64,000 nt of DNA from Marivirga sericea. GTDB lineage: Bacteria > Bacteroidota > Bacteroidia > Cytophagales > Cyclobacteriaceae. The stretch spans positions 399,647 through 463,646 of the forward strand of contig NZ_FXAW01000004.1 of NCBI RefSeq assembly GCF_900177665.1, written 5' to 3'. Position numbers and translations under genes: made by a program. The notes under the pieces are model-generated. The model saw only the letters and a list, made by a program, of their open reading frames with translations, was not told the origin of the DNA and did no database searches. This document shows, piece after piece, positions 8,935 through 17,102 of this stretch (position 1 is its first letter; each line of letters opens with the position of its first letter).

Positions 8935-10419
8935 CTATTTCCTGCTTATCTTTGTAAATTCCACAGGCACTGATTGTAGATTAATAGTCAGCGATGATAT
9001 CTCGTCTGAGTTATTAGTTCTAAAATTTACAGCAAATTCTGGATTCATGATATCAGATATGTCCTCGAGGGGCTTCATCACAAAAACATTGTGGTGAAGG
9101 TGCTCCAAGAAAAACTTGTATGAAGGATAAATAGCATATAATTTATCCTCTTCTAAAACGATTTCTATTTTTCCGTACCCTTTGTGTTCATATTCACCAA
9201 CGAAAGAATCTAAAGAATGCGTGGGCATCTTTGCCGCATTCATAGCCATGTTTAATTCATCCTTTTGGTAAACATCAGAAACAAGCACAGGATAATCATC
9301 AATTCGTTCGCTCTCAAACATTCTGTTCTTAATAATATCGGCAATCACATACGGTAAAATTGAATCATCTTGGTTTGATAGTATTGTGATGCCAAGATTT
9401 CTAAAAGGATAGGTAACCACTAGGGTACTAAAGCCGGAACTGTTACCTCCATGATAAACCTTAAAATCTCCGTTTTGAGCTTCTACCCTCCATCCTAGTC
9501 CATATCCTGTGAGGAATAATGAAGGCTCGTATTCTCCTCCCCTTTCGTTGTAGAACTTTCTAGCCTTCTTAACATAGCTTGTCGGTAATATCTGTTTTCT
9601 ATTAACCACGCCTTCATTCAACCAAGCTAACATCCATTGAGCCATATCGGTTGAGGTACTTCTTATTCCCCCTGCTGGTTTATAATTATGGTATTCTTCA
9701 AACTGAACTTGATGAATTTCATTCTCATGAAGGCCGTAACCCAACGAAAAATTATTACTTCCTCTAGCATTTTCTAAATCTGTAAAAGATGAGGCCATTT
9801 TCAAAGGCTCGAATATCCTATTTTGAATTAAATCCTCCCAAGCCTTATTCGCAACTTTTTCGGCCACAGCTCCAGCGACTGTATAACCCATATTGCTATA
9901 GATACTACTTTCTTTTACTTCCCCTTCTGGCTCTAAATATTGTAATTTTTCTAAAACTTCTGAACGATCGGATTCAGGAAATAAAACTAAGGTTCCATTT
10001 ACAGCTCCCAACCCACTTTTATGCGTAAGCAAATCCTCTAAGGTTATCAAATCATCCATCTTATCGTCATAAAACTTAAGCGTTGGGATGTAGTCAGATG
10101 GTTTATTTTTCAGTGACAGTTGATTTTCAGCTTCTAAAATCCCCAAGAGAGAAGCCGTAAAAGCTTTTGAGCAAGAGGCAATTGGAAAAACGGTATTCTC
10201 GTTCACTGGACTTTCGCTTTCTACATCTCTATACCCAAATCCTCTGTTGAATAAGATACTGTCCTTTTCAACGATAGAGATTGATAAGCCCATTGCCTTA
10301 TAAGTTTCCAACCAATATTCAACCTCTTTTTCAAGGCCTTTTAACCGACTGTCTTCGTTTTGTGCCGAGCCAGAGAAGAATACAATACTAAATAAAGTAA
10401 GCAGTGCAATTTTTTTCAT
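8935..10419 (-). CDS. Exported serine hydrolase, class C beta-lactamase fold
   Basis: The start at 10419 is chosen because it gives a clean signal peptide (MKKIALLTLFSIVFFSGSAQ); an ATG or upstream extension to 10476 would place 19 residues ahead of it. The protein has about 494 residues. Motifs are S82-C-S-K85, YSN (in YSNMGY) and HGG (VYHGGNSSGFS). A beta-rich C-terminal domain begins around SLDSFVGEYEHKGYGKIEI. An aminopeptidase, esterase or peptidase role is possible; the substrate is unknown. Single gene on the minus strand. Confidence 0.88.
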   Translation of the reverse strand: MKKIALLTLFSIVFFSGSAQNEDSRLKGLEKEVEYWLETYKAMGLSISIVEKDSILFNRGFGYRDVESESPVNENTVFPIASCSKAFTASLLGILEAENQLSLKNKPSDYIPTLKFYDDKMDDLITLEDLLTHKSGLGAVNGTLVLFPESDRSEVLEKLQYLEPEGEVKESSIYSNMGYTVAGAVAEKVANKAWEDLIQNRIFEPLKMASSFTDLENARGSNNFSLGYGLHENEIHQVQFEEYHNYKPAGGIRSTSTDMAQWMLAWLNEGVVNRKQILPTSYVKKARKFYNERGGEYEPSLFLTGYGLGWRVEAQNGDFKVYHGGNSSGFSTLVVTYPFRNLGITILSNQDDSILPYVIADIIKNRMFESERIDDYPVLVSDVYQKDELNMAMNAAKMPTHSLDSFVGEYEHKGYGKIEIVLEEDKLYAIYPSYKFFLEHLHHNVFVMKPLEDISDIMNPEFAVNFRTNNSDEISSLTINLQSVPVEFTKISRK

Positions 10420-10463
10420 GCTGGAATATAATTTTGTCATTGATATTGTGATAATGAAACCCC

Positions 10464-10471
10464 CAAAATTA
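10464..10471 (-). promoter_or_regulatory. Candidate -7 box for the serine hydrolase gene
   Basis: The minus strand reads TAATTTTG, matching TAnnTTTG, 45 bases ahead of the chosen start at 10419. It lies inside the alternative longer reading frame, which favours the shorter start. No clear -33 element is visible. Confidence 0.35.
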
Positions 10472-10885
10472 ACCAAAAGCCTTCACTTTTGAAGTAATCC
10501 AATTTGTATTAATTATTTTAAAATCTCCTAGCAGCAAAAACGCTGTTGCAGCTATATAAGCCATAATAAGTGATTCCATTGCACTAAATTCTAACAATTT
10601 ATATACTACAATTTGTGCCATAAAAGATAAATACTCATTTCATCCAATAGAGTATCTGTGGATTCCTGTAAATACAATTTGAAGGCCGATTAACTCCATT
10701 TAACGAGTGAAAGAACGGAAAATATTTACAGTTACAATTCTTAGTTATTCGTTTTGTTTTACGATTACAAAATATATTGTAGCGTTAATATGAAAGGGAA
10801 AAGAATCCAAAAAATACTCATCAAAACATTTAATTCAATGGCTAAACTATCTTAGTTCAATTTCAGAGATTTCATAGCGTCAATT
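10472..10885. other. Intergenic region
   Basis: About 410 AT-rich bases between the promoter of one minus-strand gene and the end of the next. No frame, hairpin or repeat was recognised. Confidence 0.4.
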
Positions 10886-12577
10886 TCATTTATCCTGAAT
10901 AAGTTCAAGTGTATATTTCAAAACAGGATCATTATCATTAAGATAATCTTGTATACTTTTTTCTACAAAATGATCTGGCATAATCCCTCTATTATCTGGG
11001 AATTCATTTGCCGATGAAATGTTTGTAAACCTTCCTATATAATAGAAAACCTCTGTATTCGACAATTTAAAAACCCTCTGACCTCCGGTGCAAAAGTGAT
11101 TCCCACCCAATTCTTCGCCAATAATGGTTGCCATATTTAATTTTTTAACTAAAGCCAGAATGTGTCCAGTTGTAGACCCCCCTTCACCATCTATTAAAAA
11201 ATAAGTGTTGCCTTTGAATCCATTCTCAAATGGCTCAAAAGATTGACCAGCCACATTAGATCCTTCAGAGACCGATTTATAAATGAAAGGCTGCTTGGCG
11301 AGATGTTGTAATAAGTAAATACCCGTATTACCTGGACCACCGCCATTACTACGCATATCAACTATAAGGTTTTTTATGCCCCTATTTCTAATCTCTTGAA
11401 AACTTTCGTCAATAAAGTCTTTGTAAATTGTAAACCTATTCCCGTAATAAGCTCCTGAATTGATAATTGTTAGGACCGCTGTTTCGTCATTGATAAAATC
11501 TAAACATAAGTCTCGGCTCTTACACAGGTTTGTTGCGTAAACTCTTTTAAGTGGCTCATATTTGCCTAGTTGTTTAAGCTTTATTGGATGCTTTATACCC
11601 TCTAACCTAATTTCATACTTAGTAGGAAATCCTAGAGCATACGCTATATAGGCTGTTCCATATCCAGGATAAAAATATTCCTTACTAGTTTCAATATGAC
11701 CTTGAGTAGAAATATGTTTATAAATTTCAGCTTGTAAGTCTACCACCTTTCTTCCATTTATTGTCAAGATTTCACTCCCTTCTTTAATATGAGAATTTGA
11801 CAAGTGTTTTGTCACGTAAAGCTTATTGCCAATAAACCTTGTTTCAAGTGGAAAACGAAGTTCCGTAGGTAGCATTTCTCTTTCTTGATTAAAGTAACCT
11901 AAACTAGAATGAAAACAATTAATATTGGCCACTATTTCACTGCAGTGCCAAATAAACTCCCCATAAGTTGTGGAATCTGAGATAAATCTTTTCTTAGCGT
12001 CAACCACCTTCCAAAAATCTTCTTTAGCCATAAACTTAAAAGGATGTGGATTTACTGTTGTTAAGTTATCAGCCAATTCTTCTAAATCTGCTACATACTC
12101 TTTTCTAGTATATACTTTATAGAATTTATCTTTGTCTCTATTTTCATTCTCTATACTTAGAATAACGCTTTCTGCATTCCGGTTTTTAGGGTTCAGTTCT
12201 AGCGATTTTCTATAATTTTCTAAGGCTAACTTTATATCACCATTTTTTCTGTAGGCTTCTCCTAGACTATCGTAAGCATTAGCGGATTGTGGAAATTCGG
12301 AGACCAAAAGTTTAAAGATCTTTATAGCATCTTCTACTCGATTATCATTTAGCAATTGATAGCCTAAATTATTTAATTCATTCTCATCGCTAAAATTGTA
12401 AGAATCAAGATCTTCTAGTTTTAGCTTTTTGTAATACATAATAGCTACATCAATATCATCATATGAATGTGAAACTATTGCATCTTTAATTGATTTTTTT
12501 TCTTTATTTTGACCGTTACAGCTGAGAATAATGGTGCTGATTAGTAGTAAGAATAGTCTTGTAAATTTCATGTTCAA
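10886..12577 (-). CDS. TPR lipoprotein with S41 (C-terminal-processing) peptidase domain
   Basis: A 563-residue protein. The signal peptide ends at a lipobox (IILSC). Residues 65-140 carry TPR units (ANAYDSLGEAYRKNGDIKLA). Residues 360-550 resemble S41 peptidases: the substrate-binding NLIVDMRSNGGGPG segment and GGS468-TTGH with the likely nucleophile. The PDZ-like middle (GSEILTINGRKV) is compact. S41 enzymes cleave peptides from the C-terminus; in tricorn-like or lipoprotein variants the substrates are unknown. It lies 87 bases downstream of the AraC gene on the same strand and may be controlled by it. Confidence 0.82.
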   Translation of the reverse strand: MNMKFTRLFLLLISTIILSCNGQNKEKKSIKDAIVSHSYDDIDVAIMYYKKLKLEDLDSYNFSDENELNNLGYQLLNDNRVEDAIKIFKLLVSEFPQSANAYDSLGEAYRKNGDIKLALENYRKSLELNPKNRNAESVILSIENENRDKDKFYKVYTRKEYVADLEELADNLTTVNPHPFKFMAKEDFWKVVDAKKRFISDSTTYGEFIWHCSEIVANINCFHSSLGYFNQEREMLPTELRFPLETRFIGNKLYVTKHLSNSHIKEGSEILTINGRKVVDLQAEIYKHISTQGHIETSKEYFYPGYGTAYIAYALGFPTKYEIRLEGIKHPIKLKQLGKYEPLKRVYATNLCKSRDLCLDFINDETAVLTIINSGAYYGNRFTIYKDFIDESFQEIRNRGIKNLIVDMRSNGGGPGNTGIYLLQHLAKQPFIYKSVSEGSNVAGQSFEPFENGFKGNTYFLIDGEGGSTTGHILALVKKLNMATIIGEELGGNHFCTGGQRVFKLSNTEVFYYIGRFTNISSANEFPDNRGIMPDHFVEKSIQDYLNDNDPVLKYTLELIQDK

Positions 12578-12663
12578 TTTATATTTTTTACAATTCTACT
12601 ACCTTAATAATTAAGCATCAGCGCTAAAAAGCTAAAATAAGGTTCTGATTCCTAAAACAGAAC

Positions 12664-13677
12664 TTACTTTTTGAGTAAAAACTTAGAAGGTGTCATATTT
12701 GTAGATTTCCTAAAGGCCTTATAAAATGCTGATTTAGATTTAAATCCACAATGGTTACCTATTGCTTCAATAGTAAAGAGGGAATTTTCTTGTAAAAGCT
12801 CCTTCGCTTCATCAATTCGATACTCGTTGATAAAATCGGTAAAACTTTTACCAAAATTCTCATTAATAAGTTTTGATAGCTGGTGAGCAGGGGTATCTAG
12901 TGTCTCAGCAATATCCAAAAGCTTTAAATTCGGTTGGAGGTAAGGTTTTTCATCTATCATTAAAGACAATATTCTTTTAACTTCAACTTTACTTTTTTCA
13001 GAATGCTCTGACTTCGTCCTAATTTTTACTTTTTGGAAAATTTCATTAGCTACTTTCTTGTTTAAAATCATAAATATAAAACAAGTGTAGAATATTGAAG
13101 AAAACACAATAGAGCCCGTAACAAAGAAATCAAAAGGGATAAAAAAGAAAAGCATCCAAACAATCAACACTGAAATAAGAAGAATGATGAGCCAGTTCAT
13201 CTTCAATGTCTTTTTATAATTTGATATTACGAAAAATCCACAGAGGAAAATATAAGCCAACCAGTGAGAGTTGATAATTGGTAGCAATACGCTTTTGTGA
13301 AATTCATTGTGGTCTGTAAAAGGCATCCATATCATAGTGATAACTACAATGACTATCCAAAAAAACAAATGATACTTCCATTGCTTAACCCAAAAAGAGC
13401 TAGGAGCTATTAAACAAAGAAAATAGGAAAATAGTAGTGGGCCAATTAATAAAAAAAAGGAAGGTCCAGTTTGTAAAAACCAAATTGGATCTTCTGTTGA
13501 AAAAGAATAGAATACTCCCTTTAAAATTCTTAAACTAAGAACGAGCATGAACAAGCCGAAAATTCGATGCTCTAGTTTGCTATATAATCTATTCAGTAAA
13601 ATATATATCGATACTAATAAACTATTGAAAGCTCCAATAGCACCAAAAAAGAATAATATTTGAGAAAGATAGTTCAA
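12664..13677 (-). CDS. AraC-family regulator with membrane N-terminus
   Basis: A 337-residue protein. Residues 5-205 hold about six or seven hydrophobic helices. A linker follows, then the AraC double helix-turn-helix at 235-337: LKLLDIAETLDTPAHQLSKL and the second motif GFKSKSAFYKAFRKSTNMTP. This is the membrane-sensor AraC type frequent in Bacteroidota. It is paralogous to the protein encoded at 29107-30147 (same ending motif GFKS-S-FY-AFK). It is divergent from the AraC gene at 14024, with the S41 gene immediately downstream. Confidence 0.9.
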   Translation of the reverse strand: MNYLSQILFFFGAIGAFNSLLVSIYILLNRLYSKLEHRIFGLFMLVLSLRILKGVFYSFSTEDPIWFLQTGPSFFLLIGPLLFSYFLCLIAPSSFWVKQWKYHLFFWIVIVVITMIWMPFTDHNEFHKSVLLPIINSHWLAYIFLCGFFVISNYKKTLKMNWLIILLISVLIVWMLFFFIPFDFFVTGSIVFSSIFYTCFIFMILNKKVANEIFQKVKIRTKSEHSEKSKVEVKRILSLMIDEKPYLQPNLKLLDIAETLDTPAHQLSKLINENFGKSFTDFINEYRIDEAKELLQENSLFTIEAIGNHCGFKSKSAFYKAFRKSTNMTPSKFLLKK

Positions 13678-13984
13678 TGAGTTTGGTAGAAATCTTTAGT
13701 TTTTAGTCCATTGAATCCTATTTTGCACTTCAGTATTTTTGTGATTACTTCCATAACAAAAGAGGATAACTAACATATTAAATTGGTATATAAAATGTGT
13801 TTAATACCACTTGAAACTCAAAAATATCAAAAATAATAACAAAATGGATAGCGAAATTCGTGGATTAAGATTATAAAGATTATTTTTATTTTCAAAATAA
13901 CATGTTCTATATGTAAATAGAATAGAGAACCTATAAAAAAGGCAGCGTGTCAGAGGAAATAATAATTTTATAGCTGTCCTAAAA
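13678..13984. other. Divergent regulatory region between two AraC genes
   Basis: About 310 AT-rich bases separating divergent starts. It must hold both promoters, but no convincing -7/-33 pair was assigned. No coding remnant was seen. Confidence 0.4.
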
Positions 13985-13997
13985 AAAGGAGGTGATC
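13985..13997 (+). promoter_or_regulatory. Extended Shine-Dalgarno-like sequence, unusually far upstream
   Basis: AAAGGAGGTGATC is a 13-base exact complement of the conserved 3' tail of 16S rRNA. It is placed 31 bases from its GGAGG core to the ATG of the AraC gene, too far for normal use, and no in-frame start codon lies at the normal distance. Bacteroidota rarely use Shine-Dalgarno pairing. It could be a standby ribosome site, a translational regulator or chance. Confidence 0.4.
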
Positions 13998-14023
13998 AGA
14001 TCTATAATATACTTTTCCAATTC

Positions 14024-15166
14024 ATGAATGCTGATTTACTCCTTCATTACGCAAATACCCTATTAATTTTCACATCACTATTTTTCGCATTCTTTTTATT
14101 CTACGTAAAATCAAACAATAAAATTGGCAATGTTTTGCTAGCTCTTTTTCTACTGGTTAGAACTGTTGACATTATTCCCTCTACTTTTTCTTTTTTTAAT
14201 TTTAATCCCGTTTTTGATATTTTAAGAATGGATATTGGAGCATTTTTTCAAGCACCTTTACTTTACCTGTTTACATTATCGATAATCTATTCAGATTTTA
14301 AACTCTCATCAAAACATCTTCAGTTACTCATTCCATTTATTGTTAGTACAGGACTATTACTTCCAAATTTTTATTTAGAAAATAAAAGCGAACAGCTTTT
14401 ATTCTATCATAATTACACCCATACCTTCGAAGGTAAATTATCCTATATATTAGCTCATATTCAAAATCTATTTTATATCACAGTTACTTTTGTTTTACTT
14501 GCCAGGTACAAAAATCTCCTATTTGAAAACTATTCTGCAAATACAGATACAAATTATAAATGGTTGTTTCAAATGAATATCATTTGTTTGCTTTTATTCA
14601 TATTTGCACTCATAAAGAATATTTATCGCTTTGGAAGTCATTTTGGCTATATTTCTACATTAAGATTCTCTACCTCATTGATTATGCTTGGCTTCACTTG
14701 TTGGCTTATTTTTAAAGCATTAAATGCCCCTAATTTATTTAGAGGAATTTCTTCGAATCTGCAATTGGCCTCCACATTAAAAAAAGAAAGAAATAACCCT
14801 AAGATAGAACTCTGGAATAGACAAGAAGAAAAACTGCAAGAGTATATGCTAGAAAAAGAGCCTTATTTAGATTCAGATTTAACAATTAAGAGTTTAGCTA
14901 GCCAAATTCAAATGGAAGAAAGAGACCTCTCAATTTTAATAAATACGCAATTAAATTTAAACTTTTATGAATTTATAAATAAGTATAGAATAATTAAAGC
15001 GAAAGAAATATTAGAAGACACAACACAATCAAAACTTACGATACTTGAAATATTATACCGAGTTGGGTATAACTCTAAATCTTCCTTTAATACCGCCTTT
15101 AAAAAAGCAACAGGAATCACACCTATAGTTTACCGGAAAAAGTTTCAAAAAAAAGAGTTCGAATAA
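14024..15166 (+). CDS. AraC-family regulator with membrane N-terminus
   Basis: A 380-residue protein. Residues 8-235 have about seven hydrophobic helices. Residues 275-375 hold the AraC DNA-binding domain (LTIKSLASQIQMEERDLSIL, and the second helix-turn-helix RVGYNSKSSFNTAFKKATGI with the usual TP). Such proteins are thought to couple a membrane signal to transcription. It is followed, after an overlapping palindrome and 62 bases, by a serine hydrolase gene on the same strand, which is its likely target (inference). Confidence 0.9.
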   Translation: MNADLLLHYANTLLIFTSLFFAFFLFYVKSNNKIGNVLLALFLLVRTVDIIPSTFSFFNFNPVFDILRMDIGAFFQAPLLYLFTLSIIYSDFKLSSKHLQLLIPFIVSTGLLLPNFYLENKSEQLLFYHNYTHTFEGKLSYILAHIQNLFYITVTFVLLARYKNLLFENYSANTDTNYKWLFQMNIICLLLFIFALIKNIYRFGSHFGYISTLRFSTSLIMLGFTCWLIFKALNAPNLFRGISSNLQLASTLKKERNNPKIELWNRQEEKLQEYMLEKEPYLDSDLTIKSLASQIQMEERDLSILINTQLNLNFYEFINKYRIIKAKEILEDTTQSKLTILEILYRVGYNSKSSFNTAFKKATGITPIVYRKKFQKKEFE

Positions 15167-15184
15167 ATTATTCGGTCGAATAAT
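15160..15184. promoter_or_regulatory. Two overlapping palindromes between AraC and serine hydrolase genes
   Basis: CGAATAA occurs twice on the plus strand and once inverted. CGAATAA-A-TTATTCG (15160-15174) overlaps ATTATTCG-GT-CGAATAAT (15167-15184). The first overlaps the stop codon of the AraC gene. It lies 45 bases before the serine hydrolase start. It could be an operator for the adjacent AraC protein or a weak hairpin; no T-run follows, so a terminator is less likely. Confidence 0.4.
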
Positions 15185-15228
15185 ACAACCTCATAGTTGT
15201 TTTTTTGCAGTAAATAATTTTTTCACTT

Positions 15229-16635
15229 ATGAGAACTTACAAATACATCGTACTAATTACAATATGTCTTTTTGCATTAACATGCCGCTCCCAAAACGAA
15301 AAACCAATAACAGAACAAGAAACAGAACTTAAAATCAGCGCAAAAAGTATTGCTGAAATTCTATCCTTTTTCCCTGCTGATGAACCAGGGGGAACTTTTC
15401 TTGCAACACAAAATGGAAAGCATATCGCTTCGGCTGCATTCGGCAAAAGCAATCTAGAATTAGATATAGATATGCAACTAAATAATCTCTTCAACATTGC
15501 GTCCTTAACCAAACCTTTCACGGCTGTAGCTATTTTTACATTAATAGAGAAAGGAAAAATTTCCCTAAATGATACAGTATCGAAGTTTGTACCGAACTTT
15601 CCAAAAGAAGGTGGGGAAATTACTATTGGCCACTTGTTATCTCATAGCTCAGGTATGGAATACAAAAACGATGAACAGCAACGTAATAACTTTAAAAGAG
15701 CTATTAAAAACAAAAATAACCCTGATTTCATTCTGGAATATTTTACAAAGGAAAAGTTTGATGCCAAACCTGGAAATAAATTTGATTATAACAATGTAGC
15801 CTATCAATTATTAGGATACATCATTGAGCTCGTCAGTGGTAAAACCTATGAAGCATATCTGAAAGAAGTTTTCTTCACACCACTAAGAATGAACAATACT
15901 TTTTTAGAGAGTACTTCCAAAGTCATAAAGGATAGAGCCATAGGATACGATTCTTTTGACGGACAAGATTACCAAGTTAGGAAAATAGATAGTGATGATT
16001 CTTACTTCTATTCAGCAGGTGGCCTAATGTCTACGGTTGAAGATCTATCAAGGTGGTATGAAGCTCTAATGAGTTATGAAATTATAAGCCAAAAAAATCT
16101 AGAAAAGCTAATAAGACCTATTCAGTATAATAATGGCACATACGCAGCAAATGGATATGGTGTATTTACAGGAAACTTGAACGGTCATGATTTTGTACTG
16201 CACGATGGTTTAGGATGGGGTTACGGTGCAATAGTCTTGTATTTCCCAAAATCAAAACTTTTTATTGCACATTTACGAAATTGTGGGTACTGTAAATATG
16301 ATGTTGGACTTTCATATGGTGCTCCTATCAAGATCGCATCAATATTACTTAATTCCGCATATTTCAATAATGACTATCCAAACACAGCACTATTAAAAGA
16401 ATACGCTGGAAGCTATCAATCACCTTTCTCTAATGAGGTTAAAATTATCATAGAACAAAACAATAAATTATACTTGAAAAGCAAAAGACTTGGATCACTA
16501 CTTTTAATGCCAATTAATGAGAATACTTTTTTCATCGAGCGAAATAATGAAACCATAACGTTTAAAAAGCAAACAAAAAATGAGTTTGAAATGATTTCTA
16601 ATAAAGGTCTTCCGATTGTGTTCGAAAAAATTTAA
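15229..16635 (+). CDS. Serine hydrolase lipoprotein, class C beta-lactamase fold
   Basis: A 468-residue protein with a possible lipobox at Cys19 (FALTC). Motifs are S92-L-T-K95 and YNN (DYNNVAY). The third motif is HDG (VLHDGLGWGYGA), where most relatives have H-x-G, often HGG or HSG. A lipocalin-like C-terminal domain begins around LLKEYAGSYQS. It lies downstream of an AraC regulator in the same direction. The substrate is unknown. Confidence 0.88.
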   Translation: MRTYKYIVLITICLFALTCRSQNEKPITEQETELKISAKSIAEILSFFPADEPGGTFLATQNGKHIASAAFGKSNLELDIDMQLNNLFNIASLTKPFTAVAIFTLIEKGKISLNDTVSKFVPNFPKEGGEITIGHLLSHSSGMEYKNDEQQRNNFKRAIKNKNNPDFILEYFTKEKFDAKPGNKFDYNNVAYQLLGYIIELVSGKTYEAYLKEVFFTPLRMNNTFLESTSKVIKDRAIGYDSFDGQDYQVRKIDSDDSYFYSAGGLMSTVEDLSRWYEALMSYEIISQKNLEKLIRPIQYNNGTYAANGYGVFTGNLNGHDFVLHDGLGWGYGAIVLYFPKSKLFIAHLRNCGYCKYDVGLSYGAPIKIASILLNSAYFNNDYPNTALLKEYAGSYQSPFSNEVKIIIEQNNKLYLKSKRLGSLLLMPINENTFFIERNNETITFKKQTKNEFEMISNKGLPIVFEKI

Positions 16636-17032
16636 AGCTAACCAATGCTACCATCATATAGAAGTAATTGCCATTTTCAGCTTGCTTATGAAAATATTCA
16701 GGGACTTACTGTGCTGCTTCGTTTATTTAATTAAGTGTTTTGAGCTACCCAGATCGTTAAATATAACAAGATAGATTATCATCCTAACTGTATCCTACTG
16801 TTTTGAAAGGTCTGTTCTCTATGGAGAAAAGCAAAGATACCCTATAAAAGTAAAACTATATGTAATTGGCGACAAGAAATACCTTCATTTGACTGATTAG
16901 TTACCTGCAACCGTTCACCATATAAAGACTGTTTCATAAATGAAGCCTACAGAGTTAAGAAACATTGTTTATTTGTATTTGATATATAAAACTTTTATAG
17001 TGGGATGTTTATATTGGTTTCACTCCGGTAAA
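16636..17032. other. Intergenic region between convergent genes with a decayed scrap
   Basis: No intact gene. A plus-strand scrap at 16808-16900 resembles the C-terminal beta-barrel of serine hydrolases and is listed separately. The remainder shows nothing recognisable. Confidence 0.4.
16808..16900 (+). pseudogene. Possible scrap of a serine hydrolase C-terminal domain
   Basis: Thirty codons reading RSVLYGEKQRYPIKVKLYVI, then GDKKYLHLTD, end in TAG. The pattern G-x-x-x-x-P-x-K-V-K-x-Y-V resembles the strand GFPMNVKIYVEEGELKAQAE in the serine hydrolase at 32730-34073. No start and no catalytic domain are nearby. The assignment is weak. Confidence 0.3.
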
Positions 17033-17072
17033 GAAAAAGGTTCTGTAAATTAACAACATACAGAACCTTTTG
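17033..17072. terminator. Bidirectional terminator hairpin
   Basis: AAAAAGGTTCTGTA at 17034-17047 pairs with TACAGAACCTTTT (about 17059-17071) around a short loop, with A- and T-rich flanks on both sides. It sits between convergent serine hydrolase genes, 31 bases beyond the stop of the minus-strand one. Confidence 0.75.
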
Positions 17073-17102
17073 AAAAATTTAGTTTATATTATTTGTTTTT
17101 AT

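Noticed and set aside
12641..12662. Hairpin GTTCTG/CAGAAC after the AraC gene as a terminator
   Set aside because: Only six base pairs with a 10-base loop and no proper T run.
13985..13997. 16S rRNA 3' end remnant
   Set aside because: Only 13 bases match the complement of the 16S tail and the next bases differ, so this is not a ribosomal RNA gene piece.
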